Assembly (NCBI GenBank): GCA_001994995.1
Contig: MDJM01000078.1
Coordinates: 29,226 to 93,225, forward strand
Direction of reading: 5' to 3'
Length of the DNA: 64,000 bases
From: Candidatus Parepulonipiscium sp. PG-Nuni2H_MBin01
Lineage (GTDB): Bacteria; Bacillota; Clostridia; Lachnospirales; Cellulosilyticaceae
In this document: positions 1-9,085 of the stretch, in pieces
Position numbering within the stretch: position 1 is the stretch's first letter
Layout: every line of letters begins with the position of its first letter
The notes under the pieces: generated by a model
The model's database searches: none
Seen by the model: the letters and a program-made list of their open reading frames with translations, nothing else
Told to the model about the DNA's origin: nothing
Position numbers and translations under genes: made by a program

Positions 1-137
1 TGCAACGTAGCATCAAGGGCATCCCTTATAGACTGCTGGCTATCTAAATGCGCCAAGCCAAAAATTCCAAAAAATACTATAGAAAATCCAAACGTAACTA
101 TCACTAATCCGATGTATGGTAAATTCTCGATAAACAT
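1..137 (-). CDS. Membrane protein, N-terminal part only (runs off window)
   Basis: An ATG at 137 is preceded by a GAGGTGAT ribosome-binding site and opens a frame that stays open to the window edge, giving about 45 residues. The start MFIENLPYIGL is followed by one hydrophobic helix (about residues 8-30), then a polar stretch with DSQQS. It is the last visible gene of the fla/che operon, after sigD and the 102 aa protein. Small membrane proteins of unknown function are common at this spot in clostridial operons. I do not recognise the family, and the C-terminus lies outside the window. Confidence 0.6.
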   Translation of the reverse strand, partial: MFIENLPYIGLVIVTFGFSIVFFGIFGLAHLDSQQSIRDALDATL

Positions 138-237
138 ATTTATCACCTCAGCTGTTGTATTTTGTGCTATCCACTTTTATTATACATGTCACTTATATTG
201 CCTCCAGGCAATCTTCATCGTTAGTACCATAACTTAA

Positions 238-546
238 CTAAATTCGTATATCAAACGAACCTACACTACCTGTAAATGCCGAACTAGGTGCTACATCAAT
301 CCCAGACTGAGACGGCACATAGTAAATACCATCTCCCCCACCATATCGATAAGGGTCCTCCTCAGGCAACATATGCTCCACCACATCAGTCTCCACCACA
401 GTTTCCCTTCTTCTCTTCGTCTCTGTTTCTACCAAATAAGTAAATTGCGACTGCACCAATCCCGCATGCTCTTGTGTAACCTGCACACTATTCGCAATAT
501 TAGGCGTTTGAGAATACATAGTTTGTGTATCAATTGCTCTTATCAT
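238..546 (-). CDS. Small hypothetical protein downstream of sigD
   Basis: An intact 102-residue frame begins 53 bases after the sigD stop and has a GGGGGAA-type ribosome-binding site. The protein has no membrane segment or signal peptide. The first 40 residues are polar and rich in Q and T, followed by a charged block (KRRRE), an acidic segment ending in LPEEDPYRYGGGDG, and a G/S-rich tail ending SFDIRI. I recognise no domain. Its place between sigD and a membrane protein suggests a flagellum-linked accessory, but this is inference from position only. Confidence 0.6.
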   Translation of the reverse strand: MIRAIDTQTMYSQTPNIANSVQVTQEHAGLVQSQFTYLVETETKRRRETVVETDVVEHMLPEEDPYRYGGGDGIYYVPSQSGIDVAPSSAFTGSVGSFDIRI

Positions 547-599
547 ATCAGTTCCCCCTAAGGTTTAAAATTTAAACATTCCCTTCATACAAAAATATA

Positions 600-1349
600 T
601 TACAAAGGAAACGAAATATTGTACTTATCTAGCTTGCCCTTAAGCTTAGCTATAGACTTAGTATGAATTTGAGAAACCCTTGACTCGGAAACTCCTAAAA
701 CTAAACTAATTTCCTTTAAAGTCAGCTCCTCATAATAATACAATTTAATTACCATCTGCTCACGTTCAGATAACTCCAAAACCGCAGACTCTAAAGTATC
801 TACTATCTCTTGATTCTCTACTTGCTCACTTGGAGTGGGAACAGTTTTGTCTTCAATATTTGCTAAATATGCTTCACTCTCATCTATAGATACTAACGAA
901 TTTATATTAGTCTCTTGCATCAACTTATAATATTCATCCTTATCTATCTTCAACTCACTCATAACCTGCTCTTGTGTAGGATAATGACCATTCTCAACCT
1001 CTAACTTCTCATAAACTTTAGTCAAATCCTTCTGTTTCTTTCGCAAAGTTCTCGGCACCCAATCTAACTTTCTAATCTCATCAATAATAGCGCCCCTTAT
1101 TCTAAGCGAAGCATAAGTCTCAAATTTCACTTGCTTTTGGTGATCGAATTTGTCAATGGCATCTATAAGGCCTAAAACACCATATCCAATAAGGTCGTCG
1201 AGTTCAACATAGTTAGTAAGGTAAATACCGAGCCGTCCCGCTACTATTCTAACTAATGGTGCATAGTGTTCTATTAATAATTCCTTTGTTGCTTTGGTCT
1301 TGTTTCTCCTATACCCACTCCAAATTTTATCAATGTTGATTGTGTTCAC
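600..1349 (-). CDS. sigD: RNA polymerase sigma factor for flagellar genes (SigD/FliA/WhiG family)
   Basis: The 249 aa protein has the layout of group 3 flagellar sigma factors. Region 2 carries LDDLIGYGVLGLIDAIDKFD and the FETYASLRIRGAIIDEIR segment (about residues 50-95). Region 3 lies around 100-150, and a C-terminal region 4 helix-turn-helix reads LKEISLVLGVSESRVSQIHT (about 215-235). In relatives it directs core polymerase to late genes such as flagellin, motility and chemoreceptor promoters, and is held inactive by FlgM until the hook is complete. No flgM is seen here. Its place near the end of the fla/che operon after cheD matches Bacillus and clostridia. Confidence 0.95.
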   Translation of the reverse strand: MNTINIDKIWSGYRRNKTKATKELLIEHYAPLVRIVAGRLGIYLTNYVELDDLIGYGVLGLIDAIDKFDHQKQVKFETYASLRIRGAIIDEIRKLDWVPRTLRKKQKDLTKVYEKLEVENGHYPTQEQVMSELKIDKDEYYKLMQETNINSLVSIDESEAYLANIEDKTVPTPSEQVENQEIVDTLESAVLELSEREQMVIKLYYYEELTLKEISLVLGVSESRVSQIHTKSIAKLKGKLDKYNISFPL

Positions 1350-1371
1350 TATTTAACCACTTCCTTATTTT

Positions 1372-1857
1372 CTATATTTCCTTCTCACCCTTACCTATAG
1401 TCCTCACTAATAGGCTACCATTTTCTAGGTTGAGTTCTATTGTCCTACCAAACGTATCCCCAACGTCACTCGCCTTAATTGGTATTCTTAACTCTCTCAA
1501 TATTTGTTGTACTGCTGCTATATTCTTCTCTCCAACCCTCAAAGTCTCAGTCTGAGCCGAAAACTTAAACATCTGTGCGCCCCCTGCTATCTTAGCGACG
1601 CAATTACTCTTCTTACACCCCTGTGCTATTAACTGATCTAACAATTCCTTAACCCCTGTATCTGCGAATTTAGCTTTATTGACATTATTCTTAATAGCAG
1701 TGCTATCTGGCAACATTACATGTACCATTCCACCAATCTTTAAAGTCGGATCATAAATTGTTACCCCTACACATGATCCTAACCCTAAAGTAGTTAACTT
1801 CTGTGGAGCTTTTGCTATCTTCAAGTCCGCGATTCCTACCTTAATCATATCACTCAT
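1372..1857 (-). CDS. cheD: Chemoreceptor glutamine deamidase CheD
   Basis: CheD deamidates specific glutamines on chemoreceptors and also binds CheC, raising CheC phosphatase activity. The 161 aa sequence shows the catalytic motif LGSCVGVTIYD with Cys29 and, 17 residues on, His46 in GGMVHVMLPDS. KIAGGAQMF follows, as in the family. The start overlaps the 3' end of cheC by 8 bases, so the pair is probably translationally coupled, which suits two proteins that form a complex. Confidence 0.95.
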   Translation of the reverse strand: MSDMIKVGIADLKIAKAPQKLTTLGLGSCVGVTIYDPTLKIGGMVHVMLPDSTAIKNNVNKAKFADTGVKELLDQLIAQGCKKSNCVAKIAGGAQMFKFSAQTETLRVGEKNIAAVQQILRELRIPIKASDVGDTFGRTIELNLENGSLLVRTIGKGEKEI

Positions 1858-2473
1858 AGTATCTACCTATCATCTTCATAATATTTCTTTCCGTATCTTT
1901 ATCCATCATTAGTATATACGTCCCTTCAAGTAAATTATCACTTGCTTGGAATTTAGATTGGATAACGATCGTGTCAAGATTTTCATCGCAGAATTCAATT
2001 GCAGGCATGCTAAGTATTGCACTAGCCATATCAACTGCAACTTGTGGGGTAGTTAAATCAAGGGTTTGGTCTAAAAAAGTTCCTATAGCATTGAGGTAAG
2101 AACCTCCTAAAATATTTCCTAATTCGGATACTAGAGAGTGCTCTATTTCCCCCATATCACGAATATTCTCAGGTCTGTATCCCATAACACGAGATACCAA
2201 CTCCATCGTACTATCTTCAGTTAAAACTAACAACAATATTGCTCTCATGCCTCCCGTAACTTCAATAAGATTTGCAACAACACATCTATCCACCACGGGA
2301 GCAAATTGGTCTATCTCAGAAATTTCTGTAATGTTAACTTCAACTACATCCATGTTAATCTTAGAATTTAACATCTGACTTAGTGCGGTTATCGCATTAC
2401 CAGCACCAATGTTTGCCACTTCTCTCAACACGTCTACAGTCTGAGTGTTAAGTTCTTCCTTAAGACTGGCCAT
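1850..2473 (-). CDS. cheC: CheY-P phosphatase CheC
   Basis: CheC dephosphorylates CheY-P and helps adaptation in Gram-positive chemotaxis. The 207 aa protein carries both copies of the phosphatase signature (D/S-x3-E-x2-N): VDVLREVANIGAGNA near residue 14, and VSELGNILGGSYLNA near residue 115. The two copies form the pseudo-symmetric active sites. It overlaps cheD by 8 bases and follows cheW by 13 bases. The sister protein FliY, encoded in the same operon, has the same catalytic motifs. Confidence 0.95.
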   Translation of the reverse strand: MASLKEELNTQTVDVLREVANIGAGNAITALSQMLNSKINMDVVEVNITEISEIDQFAPVVDRCVVANLIEVTGGMRAILLLVLTEDSTMELVSRVMGYRPENIRDMGEIEHSLVSELGNILGGSYLNAIGTFLDQTLDLTTPQVAVDMASAILSMPAIEFCDENLDTIVIQSKFQASDNLLEGTYILMMDKDTERNIMKMIGRYYE

Positions 2474-2486
2474 ATATCCTCCTCCT

Positions 2487-2942
2487 CTATTCTTGTATTC
2501 CGAATGCTACTTCTACTAATCTATCATGATTTAACAGTGTAACAATTTCTTCGCCATTGGTTACTTTACCAACTCCAATTATATAACTAGAGTCTATTTT
2601 ACCCTGCATTGTCGAAATACCTTCTATTTGTCCCGGCTCAATATCCAGAACCTCTTTAACTTTATCTACAATAAAACCTACCATAGAATCCTCCATACGA
2701 ATAATCATAATTCGAGTAAATTCAGTTGCACCAAGGGGAGGCATTTTAAATAAAGTTCGTATATCAATAACCGGAATTATCTCTCCTCGTAAATTCATAA
2801 CCCCACGAATTGCAACAGGCGACTTCGGCACTCTCATTATACTCTTCATACGCTCTATTATCTGCACACTTTGAATATCTATGCCAAAATTCTGTGTATC
2901 CATTTCAAATATGACATATTGTTTTTTCATTGTTATTTCCAT
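2487..2942 (-). CDS. cheW: Chemotaxis coupling protein CheW
   Basis: CheW bridges chemoreceptors and the kinase CheA. The 151 aa sequence is a single CheW domain: YVIFEMDTQNFGIDIQSVQ at the start, RVPKSPVAIRGVMNLRGEIIPVID in the middle (about 37-60), and VGFIVDKVKEVLDIEP near 108-125. The first ATG has AGGAG seven bases upstream, so I keep the MEITMKKQ start over the internal Met. It sits directly downstream of cheA and probably depends on the fla/che promoter. Confidence 0.96.
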   Translation of the reverse strand: MEITMKKQYVIFEMDTQNFGIDIQSVQIIERMKSIMRVPKSPVAIRGVMNLRGEIIPVIDIRTLFKMPPLGATEFTRIMIIRMEDSMVGFIVDKVKEVLDIEPGQIEGISTMQGKIDSSYIIGVGKVTNGEEIVTLLNHDRLVEVAFGIQE

Positions 2943-2954
2943 TGACTGGCTCCT

Positions 2955-5054
2955 TTACACTAGTGTATTAATGTCTAAAATTAGAGCGACCTCACCATTA
3001 CCTAATATAGTTGCCCCCGCAATCATATGAATATTAGTTAAGTATTTTCCTAATGGCTTTATTACAATCTCCTGCTGACCTATCAAAGAATCAACAACAA
3101 ATCCAACCTGCTTCTCGCCCTTCTTAACGACTACAACTATAAGCGTTTCATTATTGCTTGCCTCTAGCTCTAGGATTGAATCGAGTCTTATTACTGGTAT
3201 TACCTGATTTCTAAGTACAATAACTTCCTGATTTTGAACTAATTTAATTTCACCCTTATGAATATTCTCAATGTTTTGAATGTTGCTTAGTGGAATAGCA
3301 TACTTCTCAGCACTAATATTAACCATAAGAGCTTGAATAATTGCTAGTGTAAGAGGTAGTCTTACTATGAATTTACTGCCTTTACCAAGTACCGTATCAA
3401 TTTCTACAGTACCACCTAAAGTAATAATTTTACTCTTTACAACATCCAAACCTACTCCACGACCAGATAAGTCAGTAATTTTTTCAGCTGTACTAAAACT
3501 TGGACGGAACAATAAATCTATAATCTCTTGGTCTGACATACTATCTAAAACTTCTCGTGAAATATCACCCTTTTCAATGGCTTTACGTTTAATAGCCTGA
3601 GGGTCAATACCTTTACCATCATCCTCTACTTCAATCACAACACTATTACCATCCTGATAAGCACGAAGCTGAATTGTACCCTTCTCAGGCTTATCTAAAG
3701 AAATCCTATCCTTAGTGGTCTCCAAACCATGGTCAGCTGCATTCCTAAGTAAATGGATCAATGGATCCCCAATCTCATCAACAACAGTACGGTCTAACTC
3801 AGTCTCTTCTCCAGACATAACAAGATCAATATTTTTACCAAGCTTCCTAGAAACATCTCTTATCATCCTAGGGAAACGATTAAATACAGTCTCAACTGGA
3901 ACCATCCTAACCTTCATTACTGCATCATGTAAACTAGTAGTTATTCTCTCCAAATACTCAACCGAATCACTATAATTAGACTCTGAATTATTAGATAAAT
4001 CTTCATGACTTATACCCTCAAGCTGAGTCTTAACAATAATTAACTCACTAACTAAATTCATTAAAGTATCCAATCGGTCAATATTAACACGAACACTCTT
4101 ACCAGTTACTTGTTGCTTAGTAGCCCCCGCCCCTTCACCACCAGCAGCTGGTGGTGTTGTAGTTGGAGGTGCAGCAGGCTTAGGAGGTGCTTCAGCAACC
4201 GCTGGCTTTGTTGGTGCTGCAACAGGCTTTGGTTGAGCTACTTCTTCAGGCGCAACCTCTTCCACCCTAACCTTACTATGACCAAGAGCCTCCACAGTAA
4301 CTCCATCTACTTCTGCAACCGTCATAATCATCTGTTGCAACTTCTCATGCGACTCATCAGTAGTGAAAATTAATGTAAACTCTTGCTCAAACTTCTCATC
4401 CTCAATATCCTGAACACTAGGTATGGCATGTATAACCTCACCCAGTGGCCCTAAATCAGAAAAGATAATAAAAGCTCTTGCAGCCTTCAACATACAGGAC
4501 GTAGACAAAAGCACCGAAATTTTATAAACATTCATACCAGAATCCAATGCCTGATTACGTACAAAATTTACACTCTCTGGCAATTCAAACTCATCATCAA
4601 CATTTAAAGGAGATGCTGGGCTATAATCTACATACCCATCATCCTCTTCTTCTATCGGCTCATGAGTTACACGACCCGCTAAAATATCCTCCAATTGTTG
4701 AATTAAATTAGTATAACTTTCTTCCCCCTCAGAAGAGGTATTAATAATATTTTCCACATAATTTTCTAATGCATCTAAACATTGAAATAAAATATCCAAC
4801 ATCTCAGATGTTACAGTTAACTTCCCATTACGTATCTCAGAAAGAACATTCTCAACACTATGGGTTAAAGACTGCATTCGCATAAAACCCATTGTACCAG
4901 CCATGCCTTTTAACGTATGAGCTACTCGAAAGATAACGTTTAGGACATCAATATTATTTGGTTCCTCTTCTAATTGCAAAAGCTTTTCATTAAGACTCTG
5001 CAAATTTTCTTTTGACTCTTCAATAAAGATTTGTAAATATTGTGACATATCCAT
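2955..5054 (-). CDS. cheA: Chemotaxis histidine kinase CheA
   Basis: This 699 aa cytoplasmic kinase phosphorylates CheY. Domain order is: HPt (1-110) with the phospho-acceptor His46 in VAHTLKGMAGT; a P2-like response-regulator docking domain (about 170-265); a proline/alanine-rich linker (about 275-320); the dimerisation helices; the HATPase domain with N-box LLRNAADHGLE, G1 DDGKGID and G2 GRGVGLDVV; and a C-terminal CheW-like domain (about 565-699) ending in GEVALILDIN. Length and order match complete family members. No cheB lies next to it, unlike in Bacillus subtilis. Confidence 0.97.
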   Translation of the reverse strand: MDMSQYLQIFIEESKENLQSLNEKLLQLEEEPNNIDVLNVIFRVAHTLKGMAGTMGFMRMQSLTHSVENVLSEIRNGKLTVTSEMLDILFQCLDALENYVENIINTSSEGEESYTNLIQQLEDILAGRVTHEPIEEEDDGYVDYSPASPLNVDDEFELPESVNFVRNQALDSGMNVYKISVLLSTSCMLKAARAFIIFSDLGPLGEVIHAIPSVQDIEDEKFEQEFTLIFTTDESHEKLQQMIMTVAEVDGVTVEALGHSKVRVEEVAPEEVAQPKPVAAPTKPAVAEAPPKPAAPPTTTPPAAGGEGAGATKQQVTGKSVRVNIDRLDTLMNLVSELIIVKTQLEGISHEDLSNNSESNYSDSVEYLERITTSLHDAVMKVRMVPVETVFNRFPRMIRDVSRKLGKNIDLVMSGEETELDRTVVDEIGDPLIHLLRNAADHGLETTKDRISLDKPEKGTIQLRAYQDGNSVVIEVEDDGKGIDPQAIKRKAIEKGDISREVLDSMSDQEIIDLLFRPSFSTAEKITDLSGRGVGLDVVKSKIITLGGTVEIDTVLGKGSKFIVRLPLTLAIIQALMVNISAEKYAIPLSNIQNIENIHKGEIKLVQNQEVIVLRNQVIPVIRLDSILELEASNNETLIVVVVKKGEKQVGFVVDSLIGQQEIVIKPLGKYLTNIHMIAGATILGNGEVALILDINTLV

Positions 5055-5074
5055 ATTTATTACCTCACTTCATG

Positions 5075-5965
5075 CTATTTCACCAAAATTCTTTTTAATT
5101 TGTTTACGAGTGATTCTTTTCTTGCTTCTGAACTAGTAATATTCAGTAATTTACATGCCACATTATTGTACTCTATGCTAGAAGGTGCAAATTTATTAGC
5201 ATAAAATATAGGTTGTTGCTGTTTTACTGCTTTAACTAATTGTGTGTCGAAAGGGATATATCCGCCATAACCAACTTTTATCTTCAAAAAAGATTCCGCC
5301 GCTGTTGCGATTTTCTTATAAACAATCTGTGCTTCTTCTTCAGAATCAACACGATTTAGCACAACAGTAAATCTAGGATTTATCTTAAAATCCTTTGTAA
5401 ACGTTTTTAGCAAGGCATAAGCATCAGTAATTGATGAAGGGTCAGGTGTAATTATCAAACAAACATCATCTGCCATCTCGGAAAACTTTATAACTGTATC
5501 ATTAATCCCAGCACCTGTATCAATCAATAAAATATCAGTAAGCTCACTTAAGCCACTTAACTCTAACGCAATTCTCTCTAACTGAAATTTATCGAGAAAT
5601 AGCATCTCTTTAACTCCTGTTCCCCCGGAAATAAAAGGTATATCATATGGTGTATACGTTATTATCTCTTTCATTGATAACTTATCTTGAACCAAATGTG
5701 CAAGATTATATTTTGGTCTCTGGCCCAATATAAGATCTATGTTCGAGAGACCGAAATCTGCGTCTAAAATCAGTGAACTTTTGCCATGATGCTTAAAAGC
5801 CATTGCCAGATTAGCCGTAAAATTACTTTTACCAACTCCTCCTTTACCACTTGTGACTGTTATTATTTTAAATGGGTTATTACTATTATAAGTAATACTG
5901 TCAGAATTAATGCTATTTGTTTTATTTTGCACCATATCTCTTAATCTCGTAGCTTGATCACTCAT
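5075..5965 (-). CDS. flhG: MinD-like ATPase FlhG (flagellar number regulator)
   Basis: FlhG (YlxH/FleN) is a MinD/ParA-type ATPase that works with the FlhF GTPase to set the position and number of flagella. The 296 aa sequence opens with SDQATRLRDM, the DQAxxLR element known to stimulate FlhF. A deviant Walker A follows, SGKGGVGKS (39-47, with the extra Lys41), then DADFGLSNID and LLIDTGAGI. A basic C-terminal helix ending KLKRILVK is the likely membrane-targeting tail. The start overlaps flhF by 8 bases, consistent with coupled production of the two partners. Confidence 0.94.
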   Translation of the reverse strand: MSDQATRLRDMVQNKTNSINSDSITYNSNNPFKIITVTSGKGGVGKSNFTANLAMAFKHHGKSSLILDADFGLSNIDLILGQRPKYNLAHLVQDKLSMKEIITYTPYDIPFISGGTGVKEMLFLDKFQLERIALELSGLSELTDILLIDTGAGINDTVIKFSEMADDVCLIITPDPSSITDAYALLKTFTKDFKINPRFTVVLNRVDSEEEAQIVYKKIATAAESFLKIKVGYGGYIPFDTQLVKAVKQQQPIFYANKFAPSSIEYNNVACKLLNITSSEARKESLVNKLKRILVK

Positions 5966-7007
5966 ATTTTACTCTCCCTAACAATAATTTAATATACTTT
6001 AGGCTTTCAAATTTATCTATATCCTCTGGCACACTTTGGCCTGTGGTCATATATGCCACCGACTTTTTAGTACATGATGCGATGTTAATTAGGTTACCTA
6101 TTCCATCTGTCTCATCTAACTTAGTAACAATTAGTGAAAAATCATCAATAATAGTTTGGTAAATCGCCACTATATTTTGTACATCCTTATATTGAGTATT
6201 CAAATTCAGTACAAGAAACACCTGCTTATTATCGCATCTACCTAACAATTCCTTAAGTTCGCAAAGCTGCTCTAAGTTCTTATGTGAACGACCTGCTGTA
6301 TCTATAAAAATATGATCGGCATCCTTCCACTTCTCAATGTATTTAGGTACCTCATCTGCATCGTAAATTGTTTCTATGTTCACGCCTAGTATTTCAGCGT
6401 AAGTTTTCAACTGCTCAACAGCAGCTATCCTGTAAGTATCAGCAGTTAAAAGTACAACCTTCTTATGCTGTTGCAAAACTTTCATAGCTGTTAATTTCGC
6501 TATAGTTGTTGTCTTACCCACACCAGTCGGCCCTATAAAAAAATTCACTTTTGGCAAATTATGATTAAATCTCGGCATCAACTTATTTAGTGTATCATAC
6601 AGCGCTTTACTCAAATGAGTTATATCATCTGATTTCACATGCTGCAAAATTTCATCTATTATCTCTTCATGTATACCTTCTTCTATTAACGATGTTTTTA
6701 GCATTTGCGTTGGACTAGGTTCTGGCTCTTTTTCCTGCTCTTGAATTTCATGAATCTGCTGAATAAACTTATCTGCATCCACTACCTCTGATTGTTCCTC
6801 AGATAACTTCTTAGTTCTTACAGGCAAATCTTCTTCCTCATCATCTAAAGCAATCGTCATACTCCAATGACCCTTTTTAAACTTACCAAAAAGGCCAGGG
6901 TGCCGTTCTTGTTGACTACTAATAACAACGGCCCCTACTCCATATTCTTTCTTAATTTGTTGTTGCAATGCTATCTCATTTTTTCCAGTTAATTTTAGTA
7001 TTCTCAT
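5958..7007 (-). CDS. flhF: SRP-type GTPase FlhF
   Basis: FlhF is the third SRP-family GTPase, beside Ffh and FtsY, and marks where flagella form. The 349 aa protein has a B domain of about 100 residues (MRILKLTGKNEIAL onward, then an acidic linker), followed by the NG domain. The P-loop GPTGVGKTT is at 159-167, TADTYRIAAVEQL is at about 188-200, DTAGRSHKN at about 237, and TKLDETDGIGN near 291. It overlaps flhA by 4 bases (ATGA) and flhG by 8 bases. The P-loop lysine is intact here, unlike in the FtsY seen at the far end of the window. Confidence 0.95.
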   Translation of the reverse strand: MRILKLTGKNEIALQQQIKKEYGVGAVVISSQQERHPGLFGKFKKGHWSMTIALDDEEEDLPVRTKKLSEEQSEVVDADKFIQQIHEIQEQEKEPEPSPTQMLKTSLIEEGIHEEIIDEILQHVKSDDITHLSKALYDTLNKLMPRFNHNLPKVNFFIGPTGVGKTTTIAKLTAMKVLQQHKKVVLLTADTYRIAAVEQLKTYAEILGVNIETIYDADEVPKYIEKWKDADHIFIDTAGRSHKNLEQLCELKELLGRCDNKQVFLVLNLNTQYKDVQNIVAIYQTIIDDFSLIVTKLDETDGIGNLINIASCTKKSVAYMTTGQSVPEDIDKFESLKYIKLLLGRVKYE

Positions 7008-9043
7008 CCTATACTCACCATTCCTATAGATTGTATTTCAACGCTTTGTGCAATTTCATTATAAGAAATTACAATTAAGTCCGGTACATATTGTTTTGTC
7101 AGTTGTTTAAAGTAAATTCTTACAATTGGTGATGTTAGTATTATAGGAGCCAAGCCTATAGAGGTTAACTTAGTAATTTCTTTCTTTAATCTAACAACAA
7201 TTTTTTGTAATACTTGCGGTTCTAGTGATACATAAGAACCTTGCTCAGTATGTTGTACACTGTTCATTATCATTTGTTCTATAGCTGGGTCTAAAGTTAT
7301 GACTTGATTAGTTGGATTGTTAAACACCCTTTTTGAAATAGCACGCGCCATTCCCTGTCTTACATATTCAGTCAGTACATCAGTATCCCTTATAGATGTT
7401 GCGTAATCTGCCAACGTTTCACAAATAGTAGCTAAATCACGAATTGAAATTCCTTCACTTAATAAATTAGCCAATACCTTTTGAACATCCCCTAAACTTA
7501 ATAACTTAGGTGTAAGCTCTGCAATAAGAGCGGCATTATTCTCAGCAATATTATTAAGCAATGACTGAGTATCCTGGCGAGTAAGAAGCTCTGCTAAATG
7601 AGCCCTAATAACCTCAGTAAGATGAGTTGCAATAATCGAAGGACCATCAACAACCGTATAACCACGCATTTCAGCCCTTTCTCGTTGTGATTCATTAATC
7701 CAAAGAGCTGGTAACCCAAACGCTGGTTCAATTGTATCTATACCTTCAACTTCTTCCTCAACATAACCTGGGTTCATAGCCATATAATGGTCAAATAAAA
7801 TTTCACTCTTAGCAACTTCAACTCCACGGATTTTAATACTATAAGCATTAGGTGGTAACTGAATATTATCTCGAAGCCTAATAATAGGAACAATAGTACC
7901 AAGCTCTATAGCAATTTGTCGTCTAATCATAACAACCCTATCAAGAAGGTCGCCACCCTGATTAACATCAGCAAGCGGAATAATACCATAGCCAAACTCT
8001 AACTCAATAGGGTCAACTTGAAGTAAACTAACCACATTTTCAGGCTTACGTATTTCTTCTGCGGCCTCCTCATCAGTAGTAATCTCAGATTCAACCTCTT
8101 CAACCTTTTCACGATTAGCTAGGTTACGTGCAATAATAAGCCAAACAATACTCACTGGTAGTGTAATAGAAAGTCCAATTGGAGTAAATGCACCAAGTGC
8201 AATTAAAACACCAGCCACTAAATATAAAACAAGTGGAGAATATACAAGTTGACCCATAATAGCTGTACTCATAGAATCATCTTGTTGAGTTTTAGTAACA
8301 AGTACACCTGTAGCAGTTGAGATAAACAGCGCTGGAATAGCACTTACAAGTCCATCACCAATAGTCAGAATTGTATATGTACTAAGCGCGTCACTAAACT
8401 CCATGTCCTTAGATACCATACCAATTACAAGCCCTGCAATAATATTTATAAAAGAAATTAAAATACCCGCAATAGCATCGTTTTTTACGAATTTAGAGGC
8501 CCCGTCCATTGCCCCGAAGAAACTAGCCTCATCTTGAATTTTCTTACGCCTTACTTTAGCCATCTCTTCATCAATGAATCCAGAGTTTAAGTCAGCATCA
8601 ATTGCCATTTGTTTACCAGGCATAGCGTCTAGTGTAAACCTAGCTGAAACCTCTGCAACCCTCTCAGAACCTTTAGTTATAACCATAAAGTTAACAATTG
8701 AAATAATTATAAATATGATAACCCCAATAACTAGGTCACCATTTGAAACGAATATGCCAAATGCCTCCACTACAGGACCAGCATTAGCTTCTGTTAGGAT
8801 AAGCCTCGTTGAAGCTATATTTAATCCTAATCTAAATATCGTTGTTATTAGAAGCATGGTTGGAAATAGCGATAAATCCAATGATTCCTTAGAAAATAGC
8901 GAACTAAGCAAAATCATTGACCCTATCGAAATATTTATTATTAAAAATATACTCAGTACTTGCTCTGGTAGCGGTACCATAATTAACGCCAAAATCGCTA
9001 CGACGAAAATACCAAGTATTGCATCTCCCGATCTCGCCAACAT
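7004..9043 (-). CDS. flhA: Flagellar type III export protein FlhA
   Basis: FlhA is the large export-gate component that couples ion flow to protein export and docks chaperone-substrate complexes. The 679 aa sequence has about eight membrane helices in its first 310 residues. It carries the FHIPEP signature region RFTLDAMPGKQMAIDADL (about 136-153). A cytoplasmic domain with four subdomains (about 330-679) contains HLTEVIRAHLAELLTRQD. The first ATG of the frame gives the expected N-terminus. It lies between the orphan FlhB C-domain and flhF. Confidence 0.97.
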   Translation of the reverse strand: MLARSGDAILGIFVVAILALIMVPLPEQVLSIFLIINISIGSMILLSSLFSKESLDLSLFPTMLLITTIFRLGLNIASTRLILTEANAGPVVEAFGIFVSNGDLVIGVIIFIIISIVNFMVITKGSERVAEVSARFTLDAMPGKQMAIDADLNSGFIDEEMAKVRRKKIQDEASFFGAMDGASKFVKNDAIAGILISFINIIAGLVIGMVSKDMEFSDALSTYTILTIGDGLVSAIPALFISTATGVLVTKTQQDDSMSTAIMGQLVYSPLVLYLVAGVLIALGAFTPIGLSITLPVSIVWLIIARNLANREKVEEVESEITTDEEAAEEIRKPENVVSLLQVDPIELEFGYGIIPLADVNQGGDLLDRVVMIRRQIAIELGTIVPIIRLRDNIQLPPNAYSIKIRGVEVAKSEILFDHYMAMNPGYVEEEVEGIDTIEPAFGLPALWINESQRERAEMRGYTVVDGPSIIATHLTEVIRAHLAELLTRQDTQSLLNNIAENNAALIAELTPKLLSLGDVQKVLANLLSEGISIRDLATICETLADYATSIRDTDVLTEYVRQGMARAISKRVFNNPTNQVITLDPAIEQMIMNSVQHTEQGSYVSLEPQVLQKIVVRLKKEITKLTSIGLAPIILTSPIVRIYFKQLTKQYVPDLIVISYNEIAQSVEIQSIGMVSIG

Positions 9044-9085
9044 TGAGAGCTACCTCCTGTTTATCGAATTTGTGCTATCCCCCAA

